Source: Flectonema sp. DT1601 (Eukaryota > Euglenozoa > Diplonemea > Diplonemida > Diplonemidae). From it: a stretch of 64,000 nucleotides of DNA. How positions within the stretch are numbered: position 1 is the first letter of the stretch; each line of letters starts with the position of its first letter. This document shows, piece after piece, positions 49,696-61,108 of the stretch. A program made the translations under genes and the position numbers. The notes under the pieces are model-generated. The model saw only the letters and a list, made by a program, of their open reading frames with translations. It did not search any database and was not told the origin of the DNA. The DNA lies in the NCBI GenBank assembly GCA_964019425.1, contig OZ025851.1:496001-560000 (forward strand), in the 5' to 3' direction.

Positions 49696-51192
49696 ATGAT
49701 ATACGATGCAGTCAACAGCATGAATACGACGGGTGTGAATCCTTACGCAACTGCGGCATTTGGTGCTGCAGAAGTAAGAAGCTCACTACTCGTACCACCA
49801 ACAGCTGATCGAGAGAGGTATGAAGAAATGATGCATCAGTTAAGAATTAGAGAACTAGAATTAGAAGCCAGAGAGAGAGGCGTCACAGACCTTGAAGGTC
49901 GTCTTGAAGGCTACAGAATTGGAGCTGCTGACGCAGAGAGAAAAAGAGTTCAAAAGGTTGAAGAAGATGAATATTTACTTCAAATAAAAGCAGAACAAAT
50001 AGCTGAAAGAGAAGCTGCAATATGTCTGAGAGAAGACCAACACAATGAGATCTCTGGTTGTAAAACAATCACAATCTCATTGAATGGTATTCGACATTCA
50101 ATTAGATTCGGTGCTGGTGAGACGACAGATAATTTAAGAGAGAGTATCAGAACAGTGTTTTGTCTTCCTCCGAGGGCTCAAATATCACTTCGAGAACAAT
50201 CAATTGGAGACTTTGTTGTTGTTGGGTATTGTTCCTTAGGAAATGGTAAGGATTATGATTTAGTTACGGATTCGGGTTCTGCTGATGGATTTCAGTATTC
50301 ACCAGTCTCAACTTACACTCTACCAGTAATACCTGATAAGGGAAGAAGTCCTCAACGTTATTCACATTTACCTGGAATGGATTCTTATGTTGGTTCTGAA
50401 GCTGTTGTTGCGAGTTCGGTTCAAAAACCAGTTACAGCACTAGTGATTGGATTAGAATACAGAGGTACTGCTGATTATCTACCTGGTTGTTGTGAAGCTT
50501 TAAATAATTTACTGTTGGCATGTCCGAGAGATTTGGTTTCGATCAGCTGCCTGTCAGAACATTTAGATAACGCTATGCCGACCTACAACAGAATTCTATC
50601 AGAATTGGGTAACTTGGCAACTTCAATGAGAAATCCTTCTAATCAAAAAACGATTCTTTTATTCAGCGGAAGAGGTCATCCCAATACTGTTATTGATCAT
50701 TGGGGTGCTCAAGGTAGCGGAGAAACGTTAAAACCCCTTGAAGGAAGTGCTCAGCCCATTACTGATGATGTCGTGTTTAATTTACTCGCAAGAATTCCAG
50801 CTGTTCCTGGAAAGTATTCTCCGTTACTAATGGTGTTTGACATCGGGAGGGTATTTCTTGATCTACCCTATATAATAAAAACTACTCTTGATGGGGCGAT
50901 TATTTCACAAGACATCGGAGGATTCCCAGCGATGATCCCAAACCTCGTTACTATATCTGTGCAGTATGTCTTGGCATCGGGAGAGCTTTCACCTCCTCCG
51001 AGAGGTGGGCTTCTACTGACTGCTTTATCCGAAACTTGTCGTATGTCACCTATCTTACCATACACACAGTTGGTATCTCTATTACGTGAAAGGTTAATAG
51101 TCATGTTACCGATGGATGTCACTCCTGTTGTGTTGTTGGGATGCAGTCACAAATGTGATTTCATGACGGAACTGTTCTCACTGTGGCAGTAG
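49696..51192 (+). CDS. Metacaspase-like pseudoenzyme with coiled coil (498 aa)
   Basis: Residues ~35-115 form a coiled coil (YEEMMHQLRIRELELEARERG...). Residues ~118-190 read as a small beta domain (KTITISLNGIRHSIRFGAGETTDNL), perhaps ubiquitin-like. Residues ~245-498 resemble a caspase/metacaspase p20 fold: VTALVIGLEYRGTADYLPGCCEALNNLL, then ILLFSGRGHPN (~320), where active enzymes have the catalytic His in SGHG. LLMVFDIGRVFLD (~380) stands where active enzymes have the DxC nucleophile. Both catalytic positions are changed, so protease activity is not expected. A scaffold role is possible (inference). The fold assignment rests on short motifs. The ATG at 49696 comes after an upstream ATG-TAA pair. 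Confidence 0.6.
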   Translation: MIYDAVNSMNTTGVNPYATAAFGAAEVRSSLLVPPTADRERYEEMMHQLRIRELELEARERGVTDLEGRLEGYRIGAADAERKRVQKVEEDEYLLQIKAEQIAEREAAICLREDQHNEISGCKTITISLNGIRHSIRFGAGETTDNLRESIRTVFCLPPRAQISLREQSIGDFVVVGYCSLGNGKDYDLVTDSGSADGFQYSPVSTYTLPVIPDKGRSPQRYSHLPGMDSYVGSEAVVASSVQKPVTALVIGLEYRGTADYLPGCCEALNNLLLACPRDLVSISCLSEHLDNAMPTYNRILSELGNLATSMRNPSNQKTILLFSGRGHPNTVIDHWGAQGSGETLKPLEGSAQPITDDVVFNLLARIPAVPGKYSPLLMVFDIGRVFLDLPYIIKTTLDGAIISQDIGGFPAMIPNLVTISVQYVLASGELSPPPRGGLLLTALSETCRMSPILPYTQLVSLLRERLIVMLPMDVTPVVLLGCSHKCDFMTELFSLWQ

Positions 51193-51540
51193 TACCGTCG
51201 CAGTTCTATTCTCTGTATTGTAATCGTTTTGTCTCTTCTCACCTTTTTTTTTCTTCTTTTTCTTTTTTTTTTTTTTTTTAAAAAAATCGGATAAAATAAA
51301 ATCCTACACTTGTTATTCTGTTGATGTTCTTGTATCATAATATAGATTGAAAAAAAAAAAAAAAGAAAAATCGTGTCTTTTTTTTAAAAATATTATTATC
51401 AATTTTTTTTTTTTTTTTTTAAACAGAAGACCATCCAACTATGTAATATCAAATTACCAACACCGCTCCCCCTGTTTTAGCTAGTTTTCAAGTTGCTTTA
51501 TATTTAATCATGAGTATTAAGTTACTTCTCCACAACAGTC
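51193..51540. other. Intergenic
   Basis: About 350 bp of A/T homopolymer-rich DNA without a gene. CTCCACAACAG, 2 bp before the next ATG, is acceptor-like and leaves almost no 5' UTR. Confidence 0.5.
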
Positions 51541-54195
51541 ATGAATTATGAGTGGAGCAATGCAGATGAAGAGAGACTTAGAAGTGAGGCATTGGATTCT
51601 ATTAAAAAAAAAGAAGAGAAAGGATTAGCATGGGGTGACACTACCCTCTTAGGCAGCATGATAACAGAATTAGAACACGACAATGAAGGAATAGAAAGGG
51701 ATATTAGAATGGTGACGGGAAGACAACTTGACGTTATTAGACAATCGAAAGGATCGATCAACAACATCGCACCTGAAGCTGAGGAATTGGAAAAACATTT
51801 TAATTCACTTGGGGAGATGATCTCTAACGAAGGTCGGGATGCTGGTGATTTCGGAATGCTTCGAAAAGTGACTCTAACCAGAGATCGACTCGGAACTATA
51901 ATCTCAACTGCAGAGACTCTGCTATCACTCACCAACAGGGTGTCACAATTAAGTGATTCTATTACGAATGGTGAGAGACCAGATTTCTTATCTATTTGTG
52001 AAGAACTAAAACCAATCAACGATCTCAGACATGATCTTGAAAGTTCAAAAAACCCGTCGGCTACTCGATTTTCTCAACATTTTGAAATTCTTGATCAGCT
52101 TTTAAGAGACCTCATCGACCGAATTCGAATTATCTTCAAATCATTTTCCGAAACTGGATTTAACATGTGCAACGTTGACTCTCTTGGAGGTAATCTCGAT
52201 CAATTCATGTCATACCAACATCAACTTGAGGCTGCTATTGTTTTAATCTTGTCACCTGAGTATAAAACTTTACTTGGAAAACCTAATTTATATCAACCAG
52301 ACGACGATATAAATTCAAAAACATCAGACGGAGGAATCGACATAGTCGAGACTAGTATGTGTTGGGTCACTCAGGGACTACAGGCTATGTGGGTTCAGAA
52401 ACATGGTTTACATCAGTCTGAATTCACACAAGCAACAGAAATTGATGTCTTAGAAGCGACTGGCACAGATCCAATGCTGTCTCGTCTAACGGAATGGATT
52501 CGATCTACTGATGGTCTTGTTAGTTACTTGGTTCTTCCTACCATCGATGACGACAGAGAATTCAAAACCTCTCCTTGGAAATCAGAATATCTCGCTTGTT
52601 TAGTTGTCAAACACGTCATTGATACGATTCATTCTCTTATTATAAAATTACTTCAAATTTGGTCTCAATCTGCATCTCAACTCTCCCTATCATGCCCAGA
52701 GACAATGAGAATTACTAAGTGGATATCACGTTATGAATCTGGTTTGAAAATGTGTTACAGCGATTTGAAATTTGATGATTGCGGTGTGTCACTTCCAATC
52801 ATAGAAACTACTGAAGGAAACAGGGCTCTTGAAGACGTAGGAAGATCACTCTTGTCACATGCGAATAAATCAATTAGGGATTGGTTAATACAGATGATCG
52901 CTAATCAAGGTTCAGTAATCAGAGATTTATTAATAATAAAGAGAGACGTCTCACAGCATAATGGGAAATACTACTCAGCATCACCAGTTGATTTCTTGTA
53001 CTTGATAACAACTCAAATTAAAGAGATTAGCTGCTACAAAGACAGACGTGCCGATGAGACTCTCTCAACTGCTGTAAACGATTCAATTACTCAATTAACG
53101 AAAACCATTAGAGAAGGTTGCAAGAAAGAGTATTGGCAAGATCTAATTACATCTGGAAAACTCGAAGGTGAATACAGTGACCATGGAGAACACAGATTAA
53201 GAGTTCTTTGCACCTACGCAAATGATCTACAGAGATTGAGCGATGAAATGCCGACGTTAAAAAAACAATTTACAGAAGCAGCTGCTGCTTCTGGAGCTGA
53301 GGTGTTTGACTTTGAAACGATCAGTTCTCAAACACTCTTACAAGAAGCTGATTCAGTTTGCATACAAATATGTGAATTCGTTATGGAATTATGTGAAGGT
53401 GAATGGACTGATATATTTGCTGACAGTAAGTCGTCTAATAGGAACCCGGATGGTGTTCTCACTTCTCTCATTACAGTCCTCACTACTATTCAAGACTTTC
53501 ACGATGACCTGAATGAGTGGCTTCATGAAATCCGTTTTAAAAGAGTTTGTTCAATTTTAATTTCATTCGTTGAGTTGGAATACATTCAACACTTCGCAGA
53601 TGCTTTGTATGATAAATCCTTATCATTGAAACCACAAGTTGCTTCTTGGCTTAGAAGTGATCAGTCAGAAATCAATAGTGTTTTTTCATCTATGAACGAG
53701 TCGTGTTCGGAATCAATCAAAATATTATCTCTAATGGTTGAGTCTACAGCTCATAATTGGGTATTAGCTGCTGAGAGGATGATGAAAGCGTTTCCTGACA
53801 CACCATCGTCACTTGGGATCTTATTAGCGACCAGATCATCACTCTTAGATAAAGACAGTGCTCCTCGTTGTGTTCAGAGATGGAAAGACTTAGTAGCTGC
53901 TACTAATCGTGATGAAGATGATATACCGATTGATGGTCCGAGGACACTGATGCGTGAAATCAAAATTTCAGAAGTCAAAGAAGCCAGGTTCGCTAAGGTA
54001 AGAAACTTGTTTAAGACTGGAAAATTGAAACAGACGAAAGAACAGAAGAACAATGATTCACAACCTGCGAGAAGTACTTCTCCAACAAAGTTCACTCAAC
54101 AACAACCTGTCCAACAACAACAACAACCACCACCAGCCGCAATTGATGTATCTAGTGTTCAGGTTACTTCGCTTGGTGACTTTCTTAGTGACTAA
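51541..54195 (+). CDS. Exocyst subunit Sec6 (884 aa)
   Basis: An intronless, almost fully helical protein. The N-terminal ~100 residues are coiled coil (EELEKHFNSLGEMI). The C-terminal half follows Sec6/EXOC3 order: a helix bundle with VDFLYLITTQIKEISCYKD, then DFHDDLNEWLHEIRFKRVCSIL, and a last bundle with SVFSSMNESCSESIKILSLM and SLGILLATRSSLLDKD, matching the LLAVRGD-type end of animal Sec6. The final ~50 residues are a Gln/Pro-rich tail. Length is somewhat above the usual ~750 residues because of the tail and loops. Sec6 belongs to the exocyst, which tethers secretory vesicles at the plasma membrane and at ciliary bases. Similarity is at the level of pattern, so another CATCHR tether is the alternative. 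Confidence 0.75.
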   Translation: MNYEWSNADEERLRSEALDSIKKKEEKGLAWGDTTLLGSMITELEHDNEGIERDIRMVTGRQLDVIRQSKGSINNIAPEAEELEKHFNSLGEMISNEGRDAGDFGMLRKVTLTRDRLGTIISTAETLLSLTNRVSQLSDSITNGERPDFLSICEELKPINDLRHDLESSKNPSATRFSQHFEILDQLLRDLIDRIRIIFKSFSETGFNMCNVDSLGGNLDQFMSYQHQLEAAIVLILSPEYKTLLGKPNLYQPDDDINSKTSDGGIDIVETSMCWVTQGLQAMWVQKHGLHQSEFTQATEIDVLEATGTDPMLSRLTEWIRSTDGLVSYLVLPTIDDDREFKTSPWKSEYLACLVVKHVIDTIHSLIIKLLQIWSQSASQLSLSCPETMRITKWISRYESGLKMCYSDLKFDDCGVSLPIIETTEGNRALEDVGRSLLSHANKSIRDWLIQMIANQGSVIRDLLIIKRDVSQHNGKYYSASPVDFLYLITTQIKEISCYKDRRADETLSTAVNDSITQLTKTIREGCKKEYWQDLITSGKLEGEYSDHGEHRLRVLCTYANDLQRLSDEMPTLKKQFTEAAAASGAEVFDFETISSQTLLQEADSVCIQICEFVMELCEGEWTDIFADSKSSNRNPDGVLTSLITVLTTIQDFHDDLNEWLHEIRFKRVCSILISFVELEYIQHFADALYDKSLSLKPQVASWLRSDQSEINSVFSSMNESCSESIKILSLMVESTAHNWVLAAERMMKAFPDTPSSLGILLATRSSLLDKDSAPRCVQRWKDLVAATNRDEDDIPIDGPRTLMREIKISEVKEARFAKVRNLFKTGKLKQTKEQKNNDSQPARSTSPTKFTQQQPVQQQQQPPPAAIDVSSVQVTSLGDFLSD

Positions 54196-54469
54196 GTTAT
54201 TAAACTCCTCCCAAACGGAAGAATCGCGACGACGGACTACCAAAATCGCTAAATACACAATTCCGTTTTTTTTAAAAAAAATAAATAATAGATTTTATTC
54301 TTCTCTTTGGTTACGTTACTTTGAAAAGTTTTCAATTTCCGAAAAAAAAGTCAGATGCGCCAGTCGGACTCTTTTGAAAATTTGGAGCTAAAAAAAAAAT
54401 GTTGAACTACAATAAAATAACAACCACCCACACAACCACAACCACAACCACAACAGGTTATATTTTAAT

Positions 54470-55904
54470 ATGAAGGTCCCACTTATATCAGTATGTACAA
54501 TAGGGTTCGCTGTTGAGTACGCCTGGGCTGCAGGAGAAACAGTAATGGTTCCTTATTTAGTTGAAGTTGTTGGAGTTACGTTTGAATTAGCAGCTCTCGT
54601 GTTTATGGTTAACCCTTGGGTTGCTGTTCTTGTGCAACCACTAATTGGAAAGTTAAGTGATTTTTTAGAACGAAGAGGTGGAAAACACGGAGGTAGAGTA
54701 CCAATCGTTTTAGGTCTAACCGTATCGTCTTTAATAGGAATTGGTATATTATTATTCGCTGAAGATATAGACTCAAGTCATATTGCTGTGTTGTCATTCG
54801 TTGCCTTTGGGCTACTTGATATATCCCATGATGGGTTATTAGTTCCAGCGAGAGCCTATATAAATGATCTCGCAATCGACGACGGTATCGATCCTTTAGA
54901 CGCTGATGAGTACCACAGTTACTTTTCTATTGCTCAGGCATTGGGTAGATTGGTGTCCCTCATTTTTGGATCTCTTCCCATTAGAAAATTAGCTCCTTCA
55001 CTGCGAGAGGAATCCGCAATGTTTAAAGTAATGATGTCGTCATCTGCTGTGGTTATATTTTTTTCTTGTTTCAGTACGTTTGTTGGTAGTCATTATCGAC
55101 ATGCTAGCAGGAGTAGTGATGTTGGTATGTATTTGTGTGTGTGTGTTTTTATAGTGTTGTTTGGTTCTCAAACTCAATCAAAAAAAATAATAAACAACAG
55201 CAATAGACGAATTATCAGAAATAGAAATAGAGCTGGTCAATGAAGGAGATATTGAAGGAGATGATAGCGCAAACAGTAACGGAAGTCTTGTTGACGATGT
55301 GAATTCAAACTCGAATGAAGATCCACCGGTAATAGAACAAGAAAAAATTGAAAAATGGAAACTTGCAAAAATACTGATAGCGCTATCAATGGGTTGGGTT
55401 GGTTACATGGCTGTCTGTTTTTACTGGACAGAACACGTTGGATTGAAAGCTTCCCTTCCAGGGACAGGTGGAGCATTGAGTGAAGCGGTGTCTACACTAG
55501 CTGTTCAGGCTACTGTTGGATGTGTTGCGGGATTCTACAATGCGAAATTAAACAATAAATATGGACTACGAAGGATATTCATTGCGTCATTAGTTTTCAG
55601 TGGATTCTCTCTGATATTGGCCCCGCATACTAGCGGATGGCTATCGGTTATAGCATTGCTTCCTCAGGGACTTGCGTATGCGATTCATCAAACAAACAGT
55701 CAGTTGTTAGTCCAGCAATGTGTTCCTTCAAGTCAACTTGGGTTTGCTGCTAGTTTAGCGACAGCTACTATGTCAGGATCGCAAATCTTAGCTGCGGGAT
55801 TAGCAGCTCTTTTAAGTTATCTGTCAGCATCTTCACCCTTCGATCTGTTTACTATAACTGGAGTAATCGCTCTGGCGTCTATTCCGTTTGTTCTCAAAAA
55901 ATAG
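54470..55904 (+). CDS. MFS sugar transporter, GPH/SLC45-like (2 exons, 452 aa)
   Basis: Exons 54470-55124 and 55201-55904 join in phase 1 (G|CA). About 11-12 hydrophobic segments are visible. The N-terminal half carries VEYAWAAGETVMVPYLVEV and VLVQPLIGKLSDFLERRGGKHGGRVP, where the G-x3-SD-x-RRGGK-GRR/P loop between TM2 and TM3 is typical of glycoside-pentoside-hexuronide transporters and of SLC45/sucrose carriers. A long acidic, Asn/Ser-rich cytoplasmic loop (start of exon 2) separates the halves. It probably moves a disaccharide or similar sugar with protons (family inference). The MFS pattern GLRRIFIASLVFSGFSLIL appears in the second half. The ATG follows CCACAACAG by 14 bp. Confidence 0.85.
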
Positions 55905-56119
55905 ACAAAAGCAAATCAATTATTGCTACCAATGGCTGTATTGTTTTAGAAGCCACTTTATAGCCCTTCTGGGTACGAACTTAGGCTCGAATTCTACACT
56001 TAAGTAGCAGCCTCAATTCACCTTATTAATCAAACTATTTATTTTTATCCGAATTCTATTAAGCAACTCATCCTTTCGTTGCCTGCATTGGACACACAAC
56101 AGGTGTTTAGTGAGGGTGA

Positions 56120-56154
<35 letters not shown>

Positions 56155-56545
56155 TTCTTCCCCCCTCTCTTGTGCCTTCTGGAAAAATCGTCTTCGATTC
56201 TTAGCTGTGGTGACGTTCTCGGGGGCATGCCCATGTGATTATCGTTTTTCTTGATTTACCTGAAAACCACCCACAGCTTTTTTCTGTTTTTTTTCTGATC
56301 CGGTTCAATATTCGAAATCTCGTTGGATTATTTGTATTACATACACATCAGAGGGAGAGAGTGTGAGACGATGGTATCGTTGAGTCAGATGAGACGTCCT
56401 GTAACCAATGTGCAAATGATTTGATGACAATTGATCATCTTATGTTTATTATAATTTATTTTTTTTTTATTTACAAAAAAAATCATTAATTTCAAAAAGG
56501 TGATGTCAACACGCAACCCCCTTCAACATTTCTTGAGCTAACAAT
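55905..56545. other. Intergenic
   Basis: About 640 bp with a T~33 run near 56120-56153 and no supportable gene. A short GTACGAA...CTCGAATTC segment near 55975 faintly recalls a tRNA but does not fold into one. Confidence 0.5.
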
Positions 56546-59500
56546 ATGGGTGAAAAATTCGAAGTTGGAGCTAGGGTTGCTTTTCTTCATCCGAAAGACT
56601 CATGGATTCTCGGTAAGGTAATCTTAATAGACGGTAATCCTGACAAACCAAAATGTAAATATACCTGTGTCAGTGATGAAGGTCAGGAAACAATATTAAA
56701 TACAGCATTGGGGAAGCTATATCATGCCAGAGATGAGATTTTTAATGAAGAACCTGATGACCTTCTACTGCTGACAGAATTACATGAATCGACGTTGTTG
56801 AGTTGTTTACGAAAACGGTTTTTACGAGATGTTGTCTACACAAATATTGGTTCTCTTGTTGTGGCGGTTAACCCTTTTAAAAGGATTCCTCATTACCAAC
56901 CTGAGACATCTATGGGAAAGTACTTAGCTGAGGGTCCAGTTGTTCAAGGTCTCCTTCCTCATGTTTGGTCATGCGCTCATCAAACATACTACGAACTATT
57001 AAACGATCGACAAAATCAAACAGTTTTAGTCAGCGGTGAATCAGGTGCTGGTAAGACTGTTGCCGCAAAGATTGTAGTCGAGTATCTGACAGCAGTGTCA
57101 TGTCAGACTGCAACTAATGAAATTAAACATGCAACTGAGCAAGTTGGAGTTAAAGTCCAAGCAGCTTCACCTATCTTGGAATCATTTGGAAATGCGAAAA
57201 CGGTTCGAAATGACAACAGTTCTCGATTTGGTAAATTTATGAAAGTATGTTGTTTTTTTTTTTTTTTTTTTTCCTACCACACTTAAAAATATTGTCTTAA
57301 CAAAAAAAAAAAAAAAAAAAAAAAAACCAACAGGCACAGTTCTCTGTCGATGGCGTACTAGTAGGCGCCCACACTACTAAATATCTCTTAGAAAAAAGTA
57401 GAATTCTGTCTGCTGCTAAAGACGAACGAGTCTATCATGTTTTTTATCAATTATGTGCTCATTCGAGTAGGTCTGAGTATGGAATAAAAGACGCTTCTGA
57501 GTACGTATCGTGTGTCTCGGGAGAGTGTCTTCAGATTACTGGTGTTGACGATGCCGAAGATCAATCCGCCTGCATTGCAGCAATGCACGACATTGGGATG
57601 ACGCAGGAGGAACAGACTTCGGTTTGGAAAACAGTTGCTGGGATTTTAAATTTTCAAAATACGATTTTTTCAGAAAAAATGGATGCTCAGAACAACCCAA
57701 AATCTTTTCTTGACCAACAAGCGAAAGTTCAACTGGAACAGGCCTGTACTTTATTTGGCATCAACGCCACCGACATGGAAATTGAACTAACCTCGACAAC
57801 AAGTAGTATGAAAGGAGAATCTGTGACAAAACAACATTCAAAGGAGAAAAGTATGGACACACGGGATTCCGTGTCAAAGGTATTGTATGACAACATGTTT
57901 CAATGGCTTGTTGAAAAGATTAACACCACAACTGATAAGACATCCGAGACGGCTAATTGGTTAGGTTTGTTGGACATATTTGGTTTTGAACATTTTCCTA
58001 AAAACGGATTTGAGCAGCTTTGTATCAACTTAGCGAATGAAGCACTTCAGAATCACTACAATAGTTTTATATTTGTTGAGGATATGAAGGAATGTGAGAG
58101 GGAAGGTATGTGATTATTATAAATAAGTTCTATTTTAGACAACAACAACAACAACAACACCCATCAAATAGGAATCGACACAACGGGTGTTGACTTTGCT
58201 GACAACAACGTCTGTCTGGATCTACTCTACGGAAAGAGCTCTGTATTCTCTATGCTTGATGAAGAGTGTAAGTTGGGTCAAGGAACCGACAACTCACTCG
58301 TGGCTAAATTGCATTCAAAATTCGGACCAGAAGGGCAGGGAAAGGGAGCCAAACCTGGACATCCGTTTTACGGGAAACCCGTCACGGATCCGAAATCTTT
58401 TTTTATTCGACACTACGCTGCTGATGTGACGTACGATGTGACTGGTATGCTATTGTTGTACCTCAAAGGGGGGGTGGGGGGGAATTTTTTATTTTTATTT
58501 TTTTTTTTTGTAGCCACTGGGATCTGTGTAACTTAACTTCTCACAGAGATCATCAAACAAATAACTCAAACAGGATTCCTTGAGAAGAACAAAGAACCCC
58601 TCAAAGATGAACTTCGTAGAATATGCAGATCATCAACCGATTCTTTTATAGGAAAGTTACTACCAGAAGCTCAAGAACTTAGTAGACCCAGCGCTCAGGT
58701 AACTGTCTCTGGATTCTTTAAAAAACAAGTTAAAGAATTAATCGACCTAATTCAAAGTACTAATCCCCATTGGATTAGATGTATTAAGGCTCACCCTGAT
58801 AAGAAACCATTATTATGGTCACCTGCTGAGGTTATGAATCAATTGAGATCTGCTGGTGTGATTGAAACAGTTAGAGTTCGTAAGGCTGGATATCCTATTA
58901 GATTTACACATCAATTATTTAAGGAAAGGTATAGAGCTTTACTTGGATCACAGGGATTGAATGCAGCTTCTGATTCTATACCTGACAGAACAATGTGTCA
59001 AAGTATTCTTGAATCCCAAAACATTGATCGTTCAATCGGACAGATGGGACTCTCAAAGGTATTTCTCCGACAGCAAGCTTTCATTAGATTGAACGCTTCA
59101 AAAGATTTAGTCTTAGCCAAGGCTATTACAAAAGTACAACATCTTGGTCGTGCTTTTAAAGATCGATACAAATGTCTTCTTCTGTTTGTTGAAAAACACA
59201 GAGAGCGTCTTGCTCAAGAATCTCAAGATAAGATAGCTGAAGAAGAGAGACAGCAGCAGCTTGAGAGAGAAAATCGTGCAAAGGAAGTTGAAGCAAAGAG
59301 AGAACATGAATTAAAAATGGCTGGCGTCAGAACATCATCCGCTGTTATCATTCAAAAGATGGTGAGAGGTATCCTCTCAAGAGCGAAGACTCTCCAGGAA
59401 TGGATTGAAATCGAAAGATCGAAAGAAGAAATAAGAAACGACGAATACCTCTACTCCATGCATGAAGCAATGCTCCAACTTGATAAGGACAGAGAGAAGA

Positions 59501-60482
59501 CTGAAGGCCTTGAGATAAAAAGACTTCAGAAACGACTAAGACAGCAACGCAGAGCCAGAGCAGTTGATACCGCCCGTCTAAAGACTGAATCAAAGCTCCA
59601 AGAAGCAGAGCATAAACGAGAATTACAAATCGAAAAAGAGTTCAGACAAGAAGAGCTTCTCAGAGTGGAATCACAAGGTCGAGAACGCAGAGAAGCCTAC
59701 GCCAAGCGACAGGAAGAACTGAAAAAAGTTCGAGAAGACCAACGCATTAAAAATGAAATCAAATTAAAAAAACGAAAAGAACGAGAGAGGCAACTCCGTC
59801 AAAGCGCCGCTACTCGCGAAGACGAAGCCCAACGCAAGTTTCTTCGAAGCATTCAGAGACGAGACCAACAAAAGGCAGCTGACGGTGAAGATCGAACAGC
59901 ACATTTCAAAATGGCCTGCCAGCAATTCGAAGCTCGAGACAACTGGGAAACTAACCGAGAAGAGATCCTCGCCAAGGAATACGCTCACAGAACAAAACAC
60001 AGCAGAGTGGCGGCTAACAAGCAATTCCTTACCGACTTTGACTTATATAAGAATCCCCCTAATGTTCTTCTTGCTCCCAGCGTGATAGGTGAGACTGGTG
60101 CTCCTTCGACTCTCACAAGAGATCAATGCGCCTTAGAGAGAGATTATCAAGTTCGGTTGTCTGAAGAATATTCGTTATTAAATAGAATAGGAAAAGGTGT
60201 GTTGCTTATTGTGATACGTGTGCTGCCCCCAACATTCTTTTTCGTTCTTACAATACTTGTTAAATGCAAAAAAAAAAAAAAAAAAAAAAAAAACAGATCC
60301 GATTGAAACTCTTCAGAAAGACAGAGAAAACATACTTCGAGAGCTTAAGCAAAAACGGTATGAAACCTTCATCATCATCAACTTTAAGATAGTTGTTTTA
60401 GTTATAGAAAAAAACAAACAAACAAAACAGAAAACAAGATAGAAAAGTAAAAGAAAGACTTCTGTCAGTCGGATTGACGTAG
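56546..60482 (+). CDS. Unconventional myosin heavy chain (6 exons, 1168 aa)
   Basis: Exons: 56546-57244, 57334-58105, 58172-58444, 58547-60196, 60297-60357, 60431-60482. Each junction is GT-AG and keeps the frame. The motor head has the P-loop GESGAGKT (~165), switch I NDNSSRFGKF (~222), switch II DIFGFEHF (~446), the actin-binding/relay regions and converter (~580-770). Two IQ-like motifs follow (KVQHLGRAFKDR ~772; VIIQKMVRGILSRA ~846). The tail is a long charged, Arg/Glu/Gln-rich helix to ~1010, then a disordered part and a short basic helix encoded by the last two exons. No MyTH4, FERM or SH3 domain is seen, so I cannot assign a class. The charged helix may be a single alpha-helix, not a dimerising coil. 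Intron 4 is largely a short repeated element with an A-tract. Confidence 0.93.
60216..60293 (+). repeat. Intron-resident short element with A-tail, copy 2
   Basis: Near-identical to 32014-32083 in the YqgE intron: ACGTGTGCTGCCCCCAACA, TTCTTTTTCGTTC, TTGTTAAATGC, then an A-run of about 27 and CAG. It occupies about 78 of the 100 nt of myosin intron 4. Confidence 0.85.
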
Positions 60483-61108
60483 TGACCCAGAACACTCTTA
60501 GATGCATGTAATCATACACACAATGCAAGCTTGCTACCCATTCATGACCTTAAATTGGTTATTTATTTACTTTCTTAGATCCAAAAAATCTTGACACACA
60601 CCTCCTTTTAGAATTTACATACGGTATTTTGATAAATTTTTTTATTTATGTTTAGGTAGGTCTTCGCACACTTTATGTCATACTTACGTGACAAATGATG
60701 TGTTGGCAGCTTGTTTTATTCTTTTTTTTTCCCATTTTTTTTTTTTCTTTGTTATGTTTTGTGGTACGAAAAATTTATATTTACAACGATTGACTTTTGA
60801 GCTGCTCGTTGTTATTTTTTTTTTTTTTATAGACATTTTATAAAAAAAAAAAAAAAAAAGAATATACATCATAGCAATTTATAATGTTGTGGGAAAAAAA
60901 AGAAAAAAAAAAGATCTGTTTTGGTACCGACTCGTAGTGATTCAGCAGGTTGAGAGGGTGATCGCAATTGTATGATTTTTTTTTTATCTTTCAGGAAAAA
61001 GGGATAGCGTTATAAAAAAAAATATAATGTATGAAAAAAAGACACAACAAGGTGTAAATTAAAATTATTTTATTTTATTATTTAGGTTGGGAGGGGGCAA
61101 ACCCGACA
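60483..61108. other. Intergenic
   Basis: About 625 bp of A/T-tract DNA without a gene. TTTTATTATTTAG, 24 bp before the next ATG, is acceptor-like. Confidence 0.5.

Noticed and set aside
55960-56030. Possible tRNA near 55975
   Set aside because: A T-arm-like word is present, but no acceptor, anticodon or D arm pairs around it.
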